A stretch of 46,065 bases of DNA, from the NCBI RefSeq assembly GCF_000577815.1, contig NZ_CBYM010000027.1:1-46065 (forward strand), given 5' to 3'. Below the pieces are notes generated by a model that searched no databases, was not told the DNA's origin, and worked only from the letters and a program-made list of their open reading frames with translations. The translations under genes and the position numbers were made by a program. The stretch is from Clostridium saudiense (GTDB taxonomy: Bacteria > Bacillota > Clostridia > Clostridiales > Clostridiaceae). The number at the start of each line of letters is the position of its first letter. Positions within the stretch are counted from its first letter, which is position 1. Of the stretch, positions 1-9,315 are shown one piece after another.

Positions 1-9
1 ATTAAAAGA

Positions 10-246
10 TTAGAACTTTATACTTGATACTTGTCTTACCATATTTAGTTCATTTTCAGATTCAACTTGAACTAAGGTTTCATTCCAATCCTTATCAAAT
101 TTAATTTTAAATATTTCTACATCATTTTTATTGGTAACTGGTGCCATTGCAACATACTCAGTTTTGTTTATTAGTTTTTGTTCTAAGATAGCATACTCTA
201 CTTTGTTGCCTTGCTCATCTGTAAATTTCATTGTTTTTTCATTCAT
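10..246 (-). CDS. DUF1292 family small protein
   Basis: A complete 78-residue soluble protein. Its pattern, an opening block around 'FTDEQGNKVEYAILEQ' followed by short strands with aromatic and acidic residues, matches the DUF1292 (YrzB-like) family of Firmicutes, whose function is unknown. The length is normal for the family. A GGAGCGATTTAATA ribosome site precedes the ATG. In many Firmicutes this family sits near alaS, yqgF and fur-like genes, but those would lie outside this window. There is no signal peptide and no membrane segment. The family call rests on recognition of the pattern only. Confidence 0.75.
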   Translation of the reverse strand: MNEKTMKFTDEQGNKVEYAILEQKLINKTEYVAMAPVTNKNDVEIFKIKFDKDWNETLVQVESENELNMVRQVSSIKF

Positions 247-342
247 TATTAAATCGCTCCTTCTTTTAACATAATATTAGTATTCTATAAAAAGGAGGAA
301 ATTATGAATGTGTATTACAATAATATTATTATAAGTTGAAAA

Positions 343-1026
343 TTAATTATTATAGATATGTTTTTCAATAATTTTCCCACTATCCATAGAGACAATTTTA
401 TCTGAAACAAGTTTAGCAAATTCCATATCATGTGTAATTATAAGCATTGACATTCCTTCTTTACTTAAATTTCTTATTAATTTTGCAACATCTAAAGTAA
501 GAGAAGGATCTAGTGCTGACGTAGGTTCATCAAAACACATCAATTTAGGATTAAGTGCTAATGCCCTACCAATTGCAACTCTTTGCTTTTGACCACCAGA
601 TAATTCACATGGATAATTGTTAGCTTTATGACTTAAGCCTAGAAAATTAAGAATTTCTAAAGCTTTATTTATTGCATTTTCCTTTTTTTCTCCTAAAACA
701 CGTATTGGAGCTTCTATTATATTTTCTAAGACTGATTTGTGCGGAAATAAATTAAAACTTTGAAAAACTAGACCAACATCTTTTCTTATAATATTAGCAG
801 TCTTTTTATCACAATACTTTCCATCCTTACAAAGAGTATTTCCTGAAATCTCAATACTTCCATCATCACATTTTTCAAGTCCAGTTATTATTCTTAGTAA
901 AGTTGTTTTTCCACCACCAGATGGACCTACAACAACAACAATTTCACCTTCTAAAATATCTAAATCAACACCTTTAAGAACTAAAGTGTTTCCAAATGTT
1001 TTTTTCAATCCCCTTATTTTTAACAT
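343..1026 (-). CDS. Polar amino acid ABC transporter, ATP-binding subunit
   Basis: A cytoplasmic ATPase of 227 residues that would power an amino acid importer. Visible motifs are Walker A GPSGGGKTT (34-42), the Q-loop region 'LVFQSFNLFPHKSVLENI' (about 87-104), the ABC signature LSGGQKQR (142-149), Walker B LMCFDEPTSALDP (162-174) and the switch histidine in 'IITHDMEFA'. This is the GlnQ/HisP/ArtP type. It is the last gene of a three-gene operon, 11 bases after the permease, with the lipoprotein gene first. The substrate cannot be told from sequence; cystine, glutamine, arginine or histidine are all possible. Confidence 0.93.
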   Translation of the reverse strand: MLKIRGLKKTFGNTLVLKGVDLDILEGEIVVVVGPSGGGKTTLLRIITGLEKCDDGSIEISGNTLCKDGKYCDKKTANIIRKDVGLVFQSFNLFPHKSVLENIIEAPIRVLGEKKENAINKALEILNFLGLSHKANNYPCELSGGQKQRVAIGRALALNPKLMCFDEPTSALDPSLTLDVAKLIRNLSKEGMSMLIITHDMEFAKLVSDKIVSMDSGKIIEKHIYNN

Positions 1027-1037
1027 ATAAGCACCTC

Positions 1038-1712
1038 TTAACTGTAATATTGATATTTTTTTTCAAGCTTGTCCAATAGCTTAGTGAATATTCCAATTAG
1101 AATTAGATAAACAAGTCCTATAATCAAAAGTGGTAATAAAGATGAATCTCTATTACATGCTATTTTACCAACTCTTAATAGTTCATCTAAACCAATTACA
1201 TAAACTAAAGCAGTATCTTTAACTAAAGTTACAATTTCATTAGCTACTGGAGGTAAAACTGTTTTAAATGCCTGTGGTAGAATTATTCTAAAAAATGTAT
1301 CAGTTTTAGATAATCCCAATACTTGTGCTGCTTCATTTTGACCAACATCAACAGAAGAAATACCAGCTCTGAAAATTTCTCCAAAATATGCCCCATAATT
1401 TAAAGTAAATGCGATAATTGCAGCTGGAAATCTATCTATAACAATATTTAAGTTTGGTAGTCCAAAAAATATAAATACAATTTGTAAAAGAAGAGGAGTT
1501 CCACGCATTATTAAAACATAAAAACTTGTTATTTTATTTATTATTTTTATCTTTGATAATCTCCCTAATGCTACAATAATACCTAGTGGAATAGATAAGG
1601 CTAATGTTAAGGTAAATATTTCTAGTGTTGACTTTAATCCTACTATAACTTGAGGCATCAATGTAGCTGTATAATTAAGTATATCCTTTAAAAAAGTTAT
1701 TATATTTTCCAA
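1038..1712 (-). CDS. Polar amino acid ABC transporter, permease subunit
   Basis: An inner-membrane permease of 224 residues with about five hydrophobic segments. Its cytoplasmic loop carries the EAA-type motif 'NEAAQVLGLSKTDTFFRIILPQA' (about 125-147), which docks on the ATPase. The 'MRGTPLLLQIVFIFFGLP' stretch is typical of HisM/GlnP-type permeases. Only one permease gene is present, so the transporter is probably a homodimer of this subunit, as in many Firmicute importers of this family. It lies 23 bases downstream of the binding-protein gene and 11 bases upstream of the ATPase gene. Confidence 0.92.
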   Translation of the reverse strand: MENIITFLKDILNYTATLMPQVIVGLKSTLEIFTLTLALSIPLGIIVALGRLSKIKIINKITSFYVLIMRGTPLLLQIVFIFFGLPNLNIVIDRFPAAIIAFTLNYGAYFGEIFRAGISSVDVGQNEAAQVLGLSKTDTFFRIILPQAFKTVLPPVANEIVTLVKDTALVYVIGLDELLRVGKIACNRDSSLLPLLIIGLVYLILIGIFTKLLDKLEKKYQYYS

Positions 1713-1735
1713 TTTAGATTCTCCTCTCTTTAAAA

Positions 1736-2554
1736 TTAGTTTTCCTTGATAGTTATATCTTCACCAAACCACTTTATAGATATTTCTGCTAATGTTCCTT
1801 CATCTTGTAGTTCTTTATATGCCTTATTAAATGCTTCTACCATTTCAGTGTCACCTTTTCTAATACCCACACCATATTCTTCTTCACCAAAATTTTCATC
1901 TAATATATTAAATTTATCTTCACCCTTTAAACTTATATAGTATCTTACTAAAATTTCATCTGCTACTACAGCATCAATTCTACCAGCTTCTAAATCCATT
2001 AAAGCTTGGTTATTATCCTCAAATGTAATTGCACTTCCACCATTAAAGCTACTATATAACTCTGCTTCTTTTTCCATTGCACTTATAGCAGAAGATTCGT
2101 TTTGGGCACCAACTTTTTTACCATTTAAATCATTCTTAGTTTTTATATCGCTATTACCTAATGTAACAATAACTTGTTGATTTTTTAGATATGGCACTGA
2201 GAAATCAACCTTCTTTTTTCTATCATCGTTAATTGTATATCCGTTCCATATTAAATCAATATTACCTGAATTAAGTTCAGTTTCTTTCATTGTCCAATCT
2301 ATTGGTTGAAATTCAACTTCTTTATCTAACTTAGTAGCTAAAGCCTTAGCTAAATCAACGTCAAACCCTGTAATTTCACCATTTTCATCTTTAAAGCCCA
2401 TTGGAGCAAATGCATCATCCATTCCAACTATTAAAGTATCTTTACTTAAAGTACTTTCTATTTCATTTGATTTTGAACATCCAAATAATGATATGCTTAA
2501 AGATAATATACTTCCCCCTAAAATTATATTGCTTATTATTTTTTTTACTTTCAT
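1736..2554 (-). CDS. Polar amino acid ABC transporter, substrate-binding lipoprotein
   Basis: A 272-residue extracellular solute-binding protein, family 3 (SBP_bac_3). The N-terminus is a lipoprotein signal: lysines, a hydrophobic run and the lipobox LFGC with acylated Cys26. The mature part shows 'LIVGMDDAFAPMGFKDENGEITGFDVDLAKALA', which is cut here to mark the family's opening strand and helix, and 'DLIWNGYTINDDRKKKVDFS'. I start it at the internal ATG because AGGGGG lies 6 bases upstream; a start seven codons earlier has no ribosome site. It is the first gene of the importer operon, behind a promoter overlapped by a 13-bp inverted repeat. Confidence 0.92.
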   Translation of the reverse strand: MKVKKIISNIILGGSILSLSISLFGCSKSNEIESTLSKDTLIVGMDDAFAPMGFKDENGEITGFDVDLAKALATKLDKEVEFQPIDWTMKETELNSGNIDLIWNGYTINDDRKKKVDFSVPYLKNQQVIVTLGNSDIKTKNDLNGKKVGAQNESSAISAMEKEAELYSSFNGGSAITFEDNNQALMDLEAGRIDAVVADEILVRYYISLKGEDKFNILDENFGEEEYGVGIRKGDTEMVEAFNKAYKELQDEGTLAEISIKWFGEDITIKEN

Positions 2555-2583
2555 AATGTACCCCCTATTTATCACTTTCTTTA

Positions 2584-2613
2584 TTTAATACTTTAACACA
2601 TTAAAGTATTAAA
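2584..2613. repeat. Perfect 13-bp inverted repeat over the importer promoter
   Basis: TTTAATACTTTAA, a four-base CACA loop, and its exact reverse complement. On the minus strand it overlaps a sigma-A-like promoter, -35 TTGCTT (2613-2618), 17-bp spacer, -10 TAAAGT (2590-2595). It covers the whole spacer and -10. No U-tract follows, so a repressor operator is more likely than a terminator. The regulator is unknown. Confidence 0.6.
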
Positions 2614-2618
2614 AGCAA
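2590..2618 (-). promoter_or_regulatory. Predicted promoter of the amino acid importer operon
   Basis: TTGCTT, 17 bp, TAAAGT, about 35 bases upstream of the lipoprotein gene ATG. The -10 matches the consensus at four of six positions. The promoter coincides with a perfect inverted repeat, which suggests control by repression. Confidence 0.45.
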
Positions 2619-2640
2619 CAGTTTTCTATTTTTTTGTAAA

Positions 2641-2672
2641 AAAAGAAGAATAAGATATCTTATTCTTCTTTT
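2641..2672 (-). terminator. Rho-independent terminator after the 2683-3696 gene
   Basis: A perfect 32-bp palindrome, AAAAGAAGAATAAGAT followed by its reverse complement. On the minus strand it runs into a T tract (TTTTTTTAC), 11 bases after the stop codon of the acidic protein gene. Confidence 0.75.
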
Positions 2673-2682
2673 CTATAAATTA

Positions 2683-3696
2683 TTACCCTAATATTTCAGT
2701 TAGATATTTTCTTAGTTCAATGTCTAATGAATTATCTCTTAAATAAAGTAATTTGCTATTAATTTCTTCATCTTTATCATGTAAAGAATAAAAACTTAAT
2801 GCGGCTTTTAGTCTTAAATCTTCTGAAACTGAAGATAAATCAAACTCACCATCTTCATCCTTTAATATTAATGATAATTCTAAAACTTCATCACTTAATG
2901 CTACTGCTTTTAAGAATATTAATTGCTCTCTTGTGAATGTACCAACATTATTTATTATGCTTAAAGTTATATCATACGCTGATTCAATATTATTATCATA
3001 AATGTATTTTTTAAAGTATACTTCTAAAGTTTTTAAAACTTTATTATTGTTTTTTACTTGTGATAAAAATCCTAAAGTTGATAATATATTTTCATCACTA
3101 AAATTATCCATAATATAAATTATAGAATCTATAATTTTATCTTCTTCTATTCCTTTTGCAGCCATTTTACAAAGTAAATTAACAGCTTTTATGCTATTAG
3201 CAGATTTATCATTGGCTATTTTTAATAATTCATCAACACTATATTCATTAAAAGAATATAGTATAGTTAATACAGCATTTTTTACAGCTGTAGGCCATGC
3301 TCCTAAACCATTATATCTTCCTTTTAAATATGATGGTTTTGAAATTCCACCGTATAAAAATTCTGTTAAGGCTGATATATTTTCAATTCCTATTTCCTTT
3401 GCAGCTTCTTTAGAATATAGCTCCATTGAATCAAAGTTTTGAGACTTATCAACTACTTTTAATATTTCACCAGTTATAAGAGATTTTAATTCTTCTGGAG
3501 AAAGCTCTTTAGTATTATGATACTCTTCAACATGATCAATAACAAAATTATAATTAAAAGTATTTTCATTAACTTCTTCTGAATTCATTTGACCATTAAA
3601 TTCGCCTTCATTAATTTCTTTTATATTTAAAGCTTCATCTAAAGCTATCTCATCATTTTCTTCTTTTTTTCTTTTAAAAAAATCAAATATACCCAT
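2683..3696 (-). CDS. Unrecognised acidic helical protein
   Basis: I do not recognise this 337-residue protein. It begins with a short basic patch 'FKRKK', then an acidic low-complexity stretch to about residue 55. The remainder is rich in helix-forming residues with repeated 'LLKIA', 'AVNLLCKMA' and 'ILSTLGFLSQV' blocks that could form HEAT-like helical pairs. There is no signal peptide, membrane segment or cysteine motif. It starts at an ATG preceded by AGGAGGTAATATAA and overlaps the end of the DUF523 gene by 14 bases, so the two are probably co-transcribed and translationally coupled. A strong terminator follows. A role in protein-protein contacts is only a guess from the helical repeats. 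Confidence 0.7.
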   Translation of the reverse strand: MGIFDFFKRKKEENDEIALDEALNIKEINEGEFNGQMNSEEVNENTFNYNFVIDHVEEYHNTKELSPEELKSLITGEILKVVDKSQNFDSMELYSKEAAKEIGIENISALTEFLYGGISKPSYLKGRYNGLGAWPTAVKNAVLTILYSFNEYSVDELLKIANDKSANSIKAVNLLCKMAAKGIEEDKIIDSIIYIMDNFSDENILSTLGFLSQVKNNNKVLKTLEVYFKKYIYDNNIESAYDITLSIINNVGTFTREQLIFLKAVALSDEVLELSLILKDEDGEFDLSSVSEDLRLKAALSFYSLHDKDEEINSKLLYLRDNSLDIELRKYLTEILG

Positions 3697-4147
3697 TTAT
3701 ATTACCTCCTAAATCCTTTTCACTAATCACTTCTATAGATGCTTCTTTTAAAATTTTTGCTGTAATACCCATTCCAGGTATTTTAGTGCCATTAAAGTTT
3801 CCGTCATATATGTAATTAACGCCACAAGAAGGACTTCCTTCTTTTAATATTGCTTTTTTTATATTTAATTTCTTTGCAATATTTAATACCTCTTGTGCAC
3901 CTTTAATAAATTCCTTGCTAACATTATCTCCATTTTTATTTATAATAGTAATGTCTTTTTGTGAGTTTTCTTTAGAATAGTTTATTATCTCACTTGGAAT
4001 ACGAGGTGTAGGCAATCCCCCTAATTGTTCAGGACAGACTAATATTGCTTTTCCTGAAGAAAATAACTTATCGCATATTTCATTATAATTATTAGCTCCA
4101 TTATATTTACAATTAACACCACATAAACATGCGCTTATAAGATACAT
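3683..4147 (-). CDS. DUF523 (YbbK-like) family protein
   Basis: A 154-residue soluble protein of the DUF523 family. Family landmarks are the opening 'LISACLCGVNCKYNG' with three cysteines, 'LVCPEQLGGLPTPRIPSEI' (about 36-54), and 'LKEGSPSCGVNYIYDG' (about 101-116). The conserved cysteines suggest metal or Fe-S binding, but the family's function is not established. A strong promoter and a TAAGGAGGGATTTT ribosome site precede it. It heads a two-gene operon with the overlapping acidic protein gene. Confidence 0.85.
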   Translation of the reverse strand: MYLISACLCGVNCKYNGANNYNEICDKLFSSGKAILVCPEQLGGLPTPRIPSEIINYSKENSQKDITIINKNGDNVSKEFIKGAQEVLNIAKKLNIKKAILKEGSPSCGVNYIYDGNFNGTKIPGMGITAKILKEASIEVISEKDLGGNINGYI

Positions 4148-4171
4148 AAAATCCCTCCTTAGTCTGCTTTA

Positions 4172-4199
4172 ATTATAGCATAATAAGGAGGGGTTTCAA
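4172..4199 (-). promoter_or_regulatory. Predicted promoter of the DUF523 operon
   Basis: -35 TTGAAA (4194-4199), 16-bp spacer, -10 TATAAT (4172-4177) on the minus strand, 25 bases upstream of the start codon. The spacer contains a second CCCCTCCTTA that is complementary to the gene's own AAGGAGGGAT ribosome site. The predicted transcript would start after it, so it should not pair in the mRNA. Confidence 0.6.
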
Positions 4200-4224
4200 C
4201 TGAATTTACATTAATAATTTATGG

Positions 4225-6582
4225 TTATTTTAATTCAACAATAGTAACACCATCTCCACCTTCACCATAGACACCAAGTCTATAAGATTTAACATGTGGA
4301 TGTCTTTTTAACATATCATTAATAGCTTTTCTTAAGACACCAGTTCCTTTACCATGAACTATTGTTACTTCACCTAAGTTACCTAGATAAGCTTCATCTA
4401 AATATTTATCAGTTCTATAACAAGCTTCTTCAGAATCCATTCCTCTTAAGTCAATTCTGCTATCAACTGATTTTAAGTTTAATTTAACTTCTCTCTTTTT
4501 CTTTTCCTTTTTCTTAGGCTCTTCTGGTACTTTACGTAGATCCTTCAATTTAACATTGATTTTCATTATACCAGCTTCTACTTGTACTTCCCCTTTATTA
4601 TCAGGATTAGATACTATAATAACTCTTTGATTTAATGAAGGTAAAAATGCTTCCATACCTAAATTAACTTTAGTAATAGCTTCTCCACTATTTTCTCTTG
4701 ATTTAAACATAGCAGCTTCTTTTTCTTCAAGACTAGCTTTTAATTTTCTTCTTTCTTCTTCTAATCTATTTCTTCCGCCTTCTGCAATTCCCATTTTCTC
4801 AAGCTCTCTCATAGCCTTAACTATTTCATCAGCTTCATCCTTGGCTCTAGAAACAATATCTTTTGCTTCTTGTCTTGCTTCATCATAAACTTTATCTCTA
4901 ACTGTATCTAATTTTTTTAATTTTTCTTCATATTTTGCTTTTAATTTTTCAGCTTCTTCTTTTATATGTTTTGCTTCTCTAGCATCCCTATTAGCTATAA
5001 TACTCTTTTCTTGTAAATCTCTAATTAAGTCTTCGAATTGTAAATTTTCTTCAGACATAAAGTTTTTAGCATTAGCTATTACAGCATCATTTAAGCCTAA
5101 TCTTTTTGAAATTTCAAATGCATTAGACTTGCCAGGAACACCAATCAATAATCTATAAGTAGGTCGTAATGTTTCTACATCAAATTCAACAGAAGCATTT
5201 TCTACTCCAACTGTACGAAGTGCATATCCTTTTAATTCACTATAGTGAGTTGTAGCTATTATTCGAGATCCTCTTTTAGTTAAAGTTTCAATGATTGCTA
5301 CTGCTAAAGCAGCTCCTTCAGTTGGATCTGTACCAGAACCTAATTCATCAAATAGTACTAAAGAATTAGCATCTGCATCATCTAAAATTGACACGATATT
5401 TGTCATATGAGATGAAAAAGTAGATAAAGATTGTTCTATACTTTGCTCATCACCTATATCAGCAAATATATCTTTAAAAAATCCAATTGCAGAACCATCT
5501 TTAGCAGGTATTAAAAGTCCACTTAATGCCATTAGGTGTAATAAACCAACTGTCTTTAATGTAACTGTTTTACCACCTGTATTTGGACCTGTAATCATTA
5601 AAGTTGTAAATTCTTCACCTAGATAAATATCAGAAGGAACTACAATTTTTGGATCTATTAATGGATGTTTTCCGCCAATGATATCAAAACTTCTATCTGT
5701 TCTTACAGATGGTTTAATAGCATTTAAAGATGATGCATATTTTCCTTTTGCAAATATAAAATCAAGTTCTCTTAATATATCTGCATTGCTTCTTAGAATG
5801 TCTATATTATCATACACTTTGGCTGAAAGTTCACTTAGTATTCTCTCTATTTCAGCTTTTTCTTTTAGCATTAATTCTTTTATTTCATTATTTAAGTTTA
5901 CTAGGCTAATTGGCTCGATAAATAAAGTAGCACCTGTTGAACTTTGATCATGAACTAAGCCAGGAACAGCTCCCTTATATTCAGCTTTAACTGGTATTAC
6001 ATATCTATCTCCTCTCATAGTGTAAAGAGAGTCTTGTAAATACTTTGAATTACTTCTAACAATAGAATTAATCTTTTCTCTAACAGAAGAATTTTTTTCC
6101 TTTAGACTTCTTCTAATGTTATATAATGTACCACTTGCTTTGTCGCTTATTTCTTCTTCAGAAATAATAGCAGTATCTATTTCTGTTTCTAAACTTTTTA
6201 ATGGAGCTAAAATATAAGCTAAGTCTTCAAGATTTTTATACCCAATCTCATCATCTTTTCTTGCAACGTATTCTTTAAATCTTCTTGAGCATCTAAGCAT
6301 ATTTCCTATTTTCATTAATTGCCCAGGATTAAGAGTTCCACCTTTTCCTGCTCTCTCTAGTTCCTCTTTAGTTTCGTGTAATCCCTCAAATGGAGGCGTT
6401 CCTTTACGAATTAATATATCTAAAGCTTCATTAGTTTCTTCAAGTTTCTTTTCTACTTCAAAAACAGAACCATATGGTGTAAGGGAATCAATAAGTTCCT
6501 TACCCCCACTAGTTACTGCATATCCTCTTAATTTATTTTTAATTTTATTAAATTCTAAAATTCTTAAAGTTCTTTCCTTCAT
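4225..6582 (-). CDS. mutS2: MutS2 family ATPase/endonuclease
   Basis: A 785-residue MutS2, the usual length. The N-terminal half holds the MutS core and clamp helices. Walker A is TGPNTGGKT at 331-339, followed by Walker B 'LVLFDELGSGTDPTEGAALA' and the 'TTHYSELKGYA' switch. A long charged coiled coil spans about 520-630. The C-terminal Smr domain (about 705-785) shows 'IDLRGMDSEEA' and the HGKGTG motif. In Bacillus the family acts on collided ribosomes (also called RqcU) and elsewhere suppresses recombination; the sequence alone does not decide between these roles. No MutL partner lies nearby. It sits just after a small membrane protein gene. Confidence 0.95.
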   Translation of the reverse strand: MKERTLRILEFNKIKNKLRGYAVTSGGKELIDSLTPYGSVFEVEKKLEETNEALDILIRKGTPPFEGLHETKEELERAGKGGTLNPGQLMKIGNMLRCSRRFKEYVARKDDEIGYKNLEDLAYILAPLKSLETEIDTAIISEEEISDKASGTLYNIRRSLKEKNSSVREKINSIVRSNSKYLQDSLYTMRGDRYVIPVKAEYKGAVPGLVHDQSSTGATLFIEPISLVNLNNEIKELMLKEKAEIERILSELSAKVYDNIDILRSNADILRELDFIFAKGKYASSLNAIKPSVRTDRSFDIIGGKHPLIDPKIVVPSDIYLGEEFTTLMITGPNTGGKTVTLKTVGLLHLMALSGLLIPAKDGSAIGFFKDIFADIGDEQSIEQSLSTFSSHMTNIVSILDDADANSLVLFDELGSGTDPTEGAALAVAIIETLTKRGSRIIATTHYSELKGYALRTVGVENASVEFDVETLRPTYRLLIGVPGKSNAFEISKRLGLNDAVIANAKNFMSEENLQFEDLIRDLQEKSIIANRDAREAKHIKEEAEKLKAKYEEKLKKLDTVRDKVYDEARQEAKDIVSRAKDEADEIVKAMRELEKMGIAEGGRNRLEEERRKLKASLEEKEAAMFKSRENSGEAITKVNLGMEAFLPSLNQRVIIVSNPDNKGEVQVEAGIMKINVKLKDLRKVPEEPKKKEKKKREVKLNLKSVDSRIDLRGMDSEEACYRTDKYLDEAYLGNLGEVTIVHGKGTGVLRKAINDMLKRHPHVKSYRLGVYGEGGDGVTIVELK

Positions 6583-6602
6583 AAATTTCTCCTATACAAA
6601 TG

Positions 6603-6938
6603 CTATTTTTTTAATTCTTTATTTAGCTTTTGATTATTAATAATTAATGATATTGTAACTATTGCACTTATAGTTAGTAATGCAATATTAATTATATCTT
6701 CATGATTATGATTTTTACCAATAAATGATGAAATTAAAATAAGCATTTCACAAATAGTAATAGCTAATAGTATTATACTTCTTTTCCAGTTTGCTTTAAC
6801 TTTCCCTGTAGTATTTATTTTTTCATTATAACTCAAACTTTTAAACCAATCTGTTTTTAGTACAGAAGAAGAGCTTCGCATTTGGAAAACACCAAAAATA
6901 AATATAATAATTAAAAATACTATGTTTAATATTCTCAT
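6603..6938 (-). CDS. Small three-helix membrane protein, unknown function
   Basis: A 111-residue protein with three hydrophobic segments: residues 1-18 (uncleaved signal anchor type), about 53-74 and about 80-104. A polar loop with 'SLSYNEKINTTGKVKANWKRS' joins the first two. I do not recognise a family. It lies 20 bases upstream of mutS2 and 16 bases downstream of the U32 gene, so all three are probably read together. An AGGAGGGTTAT ribosome site precedes the ATG. Confidence 0.7.
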   Translation of the reverse strand: MRILNIVFLIIIFIFGVFQMRSSSSVLKTDWFKSLSYNEKINTTGKVKANWKRSIILLAITICEMLILISSFIGKNHNHEDIINIALLTISAIVTISLIINNQKLNKELKK

Positions 6939-6954
6939 AATAACCCTCCTAAAA

Positions 6955-9315
6955 TTATTCTATACCTCTTCTAAATTGACCTTTTGTATAGTTTGCTTTA
7001 TCATATTCCATTTTACCTACATACATATTTAAAACATTTTTTACTTCATTATATGTTTCATCTCTAAAATCAAATCTAAAAGTTTTTATACCTATATCTT
7101 TTAAGTAATTAACTTCATCAAATAAATTTAGAGGTACAGGATTTAAAATGTAGCTTCTACAGAACAAATCTGTCATTACTCTTAATCTTTCATTTACACG
7201 ATCTATTAAAGTAAATTTATCTCTAGTACAAATTGCATTGCAATCAACATTGGTTTTTCTACCACCAAATGTACTTCCTATTGGACAGTATTCACTTATC
7301 ATTAATTCGGGTTTACCATAAATTACATAGGCATTGTTGCCATGATTTTTACGTAGTATTTCTTTGATTTCACCTCTATTAAGTTCCATACTTAAAGTTG
7401 GAATAGAAATTTCTGATTGATAAAATTCTAAGCTTTGTGTATTCATTATATTAAGTTTATAATCACCTATAATTTGAAGGGAATTTCTATATAGGTTTAT
7501 TAATCCTACATTAGATGTTATTATTCCTTTTATATAAGGTTTAACTTTTTCTATAACACTACAAACCTTATTAAATTCACCTTTAATTATAGATGAGGTC
7601 TTTATATATAAGTTAATATTTCCGTTATACTTTTCAAATGTTTCAATTATATCTGAAAATCTTAATGCATTTTCTTCTCTACTAAAAATATCAAAGGCAA
7701 TATTATTTATATTACAATCTAGCAATGCATTTAATTGATTTTTTGTAATACAGCTATAAAGCTCTTTAGGAGTATCATCTGTAGCCTTAGGTTTTTCATT
7801 TGAAGATGATTTTTTTGTAGGACGTTTTCTTCTTGATTCTTTACAAATGCTTTTTATAAGGCTTTCTATAGAATCTCTTCTTAAGTTGTTTAAATCAGCA
7901 ACTCTCATAAATCCATCTTCAAACTCTGTAAATTCAACAATGTTTAATTTAAATGGTACATCACCAGATTTAATTAATGCTTCTTTTATTCTTTCTTTAT
8001 CTAAAGGACGCTTTTCAGCTTTTTGTACAACTTCACCAGCAAAGCAATAATCTTTTCCTTTATATTTTATATTTAATTCTATAGGAGAACCTACAACAAA
8101 TTTAACAGAGGCATTTAAGGATATTTTTTTAGCATATGGTTTAATATAATCTTCTAACTCATCAAAAAGCTCTTTATTCAAACTTTTATATAGCTGTTCA
8201 CCATTTTTATAATTAATAGGGAAAATTTTAACTATGTCACCTCTTTTAGCATTACTTTGCTCTTTGCCATTAATTAATATTTTACTTACAGTGAAGCCTT
8301 TATCTGCATGACGTATACCATCACCTAATGCAATATCTGCTTTAAGTTTAATTTCTCCATTTTTTTCTACTTGACCTAGAGGTACACCAGTATTTTTTGG
8401 AGAATTAAAGCTCATCATATCTTTACCAGTATTACTTTTTAAGTATGCATTAGTAAAACCACTTCTATTAAATAATTGTAATAATTGTCCCTTACCTTCT
8501 TGTTCATTATATTTTTTCTTTAATATAACTTTATCTACAGCTTTTCTGTAATTATCAACTACACCAGCTACATATTCAGGTCTTTTCATTCTTCCTTCTA
8601 TCTTTAATGAGAATGTACCAGTGTCAATAATATCTTTAACATCTTCTATTGTGCACATATCTTTTGGACTAAGTAAATATCCTCTTTGTTCACCTGATTT
8701 TTCTCCTTGAAGAGTATATTCCATTCTACAAGGTTGAGCACATCTGCCTCTATTTCCACTTCTTCCACCAATTATAGAACTCATTAAGCATTGTCCTGAA
8801 TAGCTTATACAAATTGCACCATGTACAAACATTTCAGTTTCAATCATTAATTCTTTAGAAATATGTTTAATTTCATCTAGGGACATTTCCCTTGATAAAA
8901 CTACTCTGTGAAATCCCTTTTCTTTGAAGTAAATGGCTGCTTCACCATTATGTATTGTCATTTGTGTTGAAGCGTGAATTTCTAAATCATTATATTCTTC
9001 TTTTATTCTTTTAAATAATCCTAGATCTTGAATTATTAATGCATCTGCACCTATTTCATATAGATAACCTACATATCTAACAGCTTCATCAATTTCATTT
9101 TCTTTTAATATAGTGTTTAATGTAACATATATTTTTACCCCATAACTATGAGCATAATCAATTGCCTTTTTCATATTTTCGTTATCAAAATTTGAAGCAT
9201 ATGCTCTAGCTGAAAATTTATTTCCGCCTAGATACACTGCATCTGCACCTTTATTAATTGCCGCATATAAGCTTTCCATACTGCCAGCAGGTGCTAAAAT
9301 TTCAATTTTATTCAT
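6955..9315 (-). CDS. U32 family peptidase-like protein with DUF3656 domain
   Basis: A 786-residue protein of the U32 collagenase-like family. The N-terminal TIM-barrel-like part opens with 'EILAPAGSMESLYAAINKGADAVYLGG'-type sequence (shown only in part: 'LAPAGSMESLYAAI'). A cysteine cluster lies in 'SGQCLMSSIIGGRSGNRGRC' and the following 'AQPCR'. A DUF3656 region follows at about 370-490, then a charged linker with 'RRKRPTKKSSS', then a C-terminal lobe with 'EYCPIGSTFGG' and 'CNAICTRDKF' cysteines. This layout matches RlhA/YdcP-type proteins, which hydroxylate 23S rRNA in E. coli, and the related TrhP tRNA enzymes. An RNA hydroxylation role is inferred; 'peptidase' is a historic label. Confidence 0.88.
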   Translation of the reverse strand: MNKIEILAPAGSMESLYAAINKGADAVYLGGNKFSARAYASNFDNENMKKAIDYAHSYGVKIYVTLNTILKENEIDEAVRYVGYLYEIGADALIIQDLGLFKRIKEEYNDLEIHASTQMTIHNGEAAIYFKEKGFHRVVLSREMSLDEIKHISKELMIETEMFVHGAICISYSGQCLMSSIIGGRSGNRGRCAQPCRMEYTLQGEKSGEQRGYLLSPKDMCTIEDVKDIIDTGTFSLKIEGRMKRPEYVAGVVDNYRKAVDKVILKKKYNEQEGKGQLLQLFNRSGFTNAYLKSNTGKDMMSFNSPKNTGVPLGQVEKNGEIKLKADIALGDGIRHADKGFTVSKILINGKEQSNAKRGDIVKIFPINYKNGEQLYKSLNKELFDELEDYIKPYAKKISLNASVKFVVGSPIELNIKYKGKDYCFAGEVVQKAEKRPLDKERIKEALIKSGDVPFKLNIVEFTEFEDGFMRVADLNNLRRDSIESLIKSICKESRRKRPTKKSSSNEKPKATDDTPKELYSCITKNQLNALLDCNINNIAFDIFSREENALRFSDIIETFEKYNGNINLYIKTSSIIKGEFNKVCSVIEKVKPYIKGIITSNVGLINLYRNSLQIIGDYKLNIMNTQSLEFYQSEISIPTLSMELNRGEIKEILRKNHGNNAYVIYGKPELMISEYCPIGSTFGGRKTNVDCNAICTRDKFTLIDRVNERLRVMTDLFCRSYILNPVPLNLFDEVNYLKDIGIKTFRFDFRDETYNEVKNVLNMYVGKMEYDKANYTKGQFRRGIE

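Noticed and set aside
304..339. Plus-strand frame of 11 codons with an AAAGGAGGAA ribosome site between two minus-strand genes
   Set aside because: Too short and not coupled to any gene on that strand; a chance purine-rich run is more likely.
5678..5947. Antisense frame of 89 codons inside mutS2, and similar frames opposite other genes
   Set aside because: They mirror the codon bias of strong coding genes on the other strand and have no ribosome sites or promoters.
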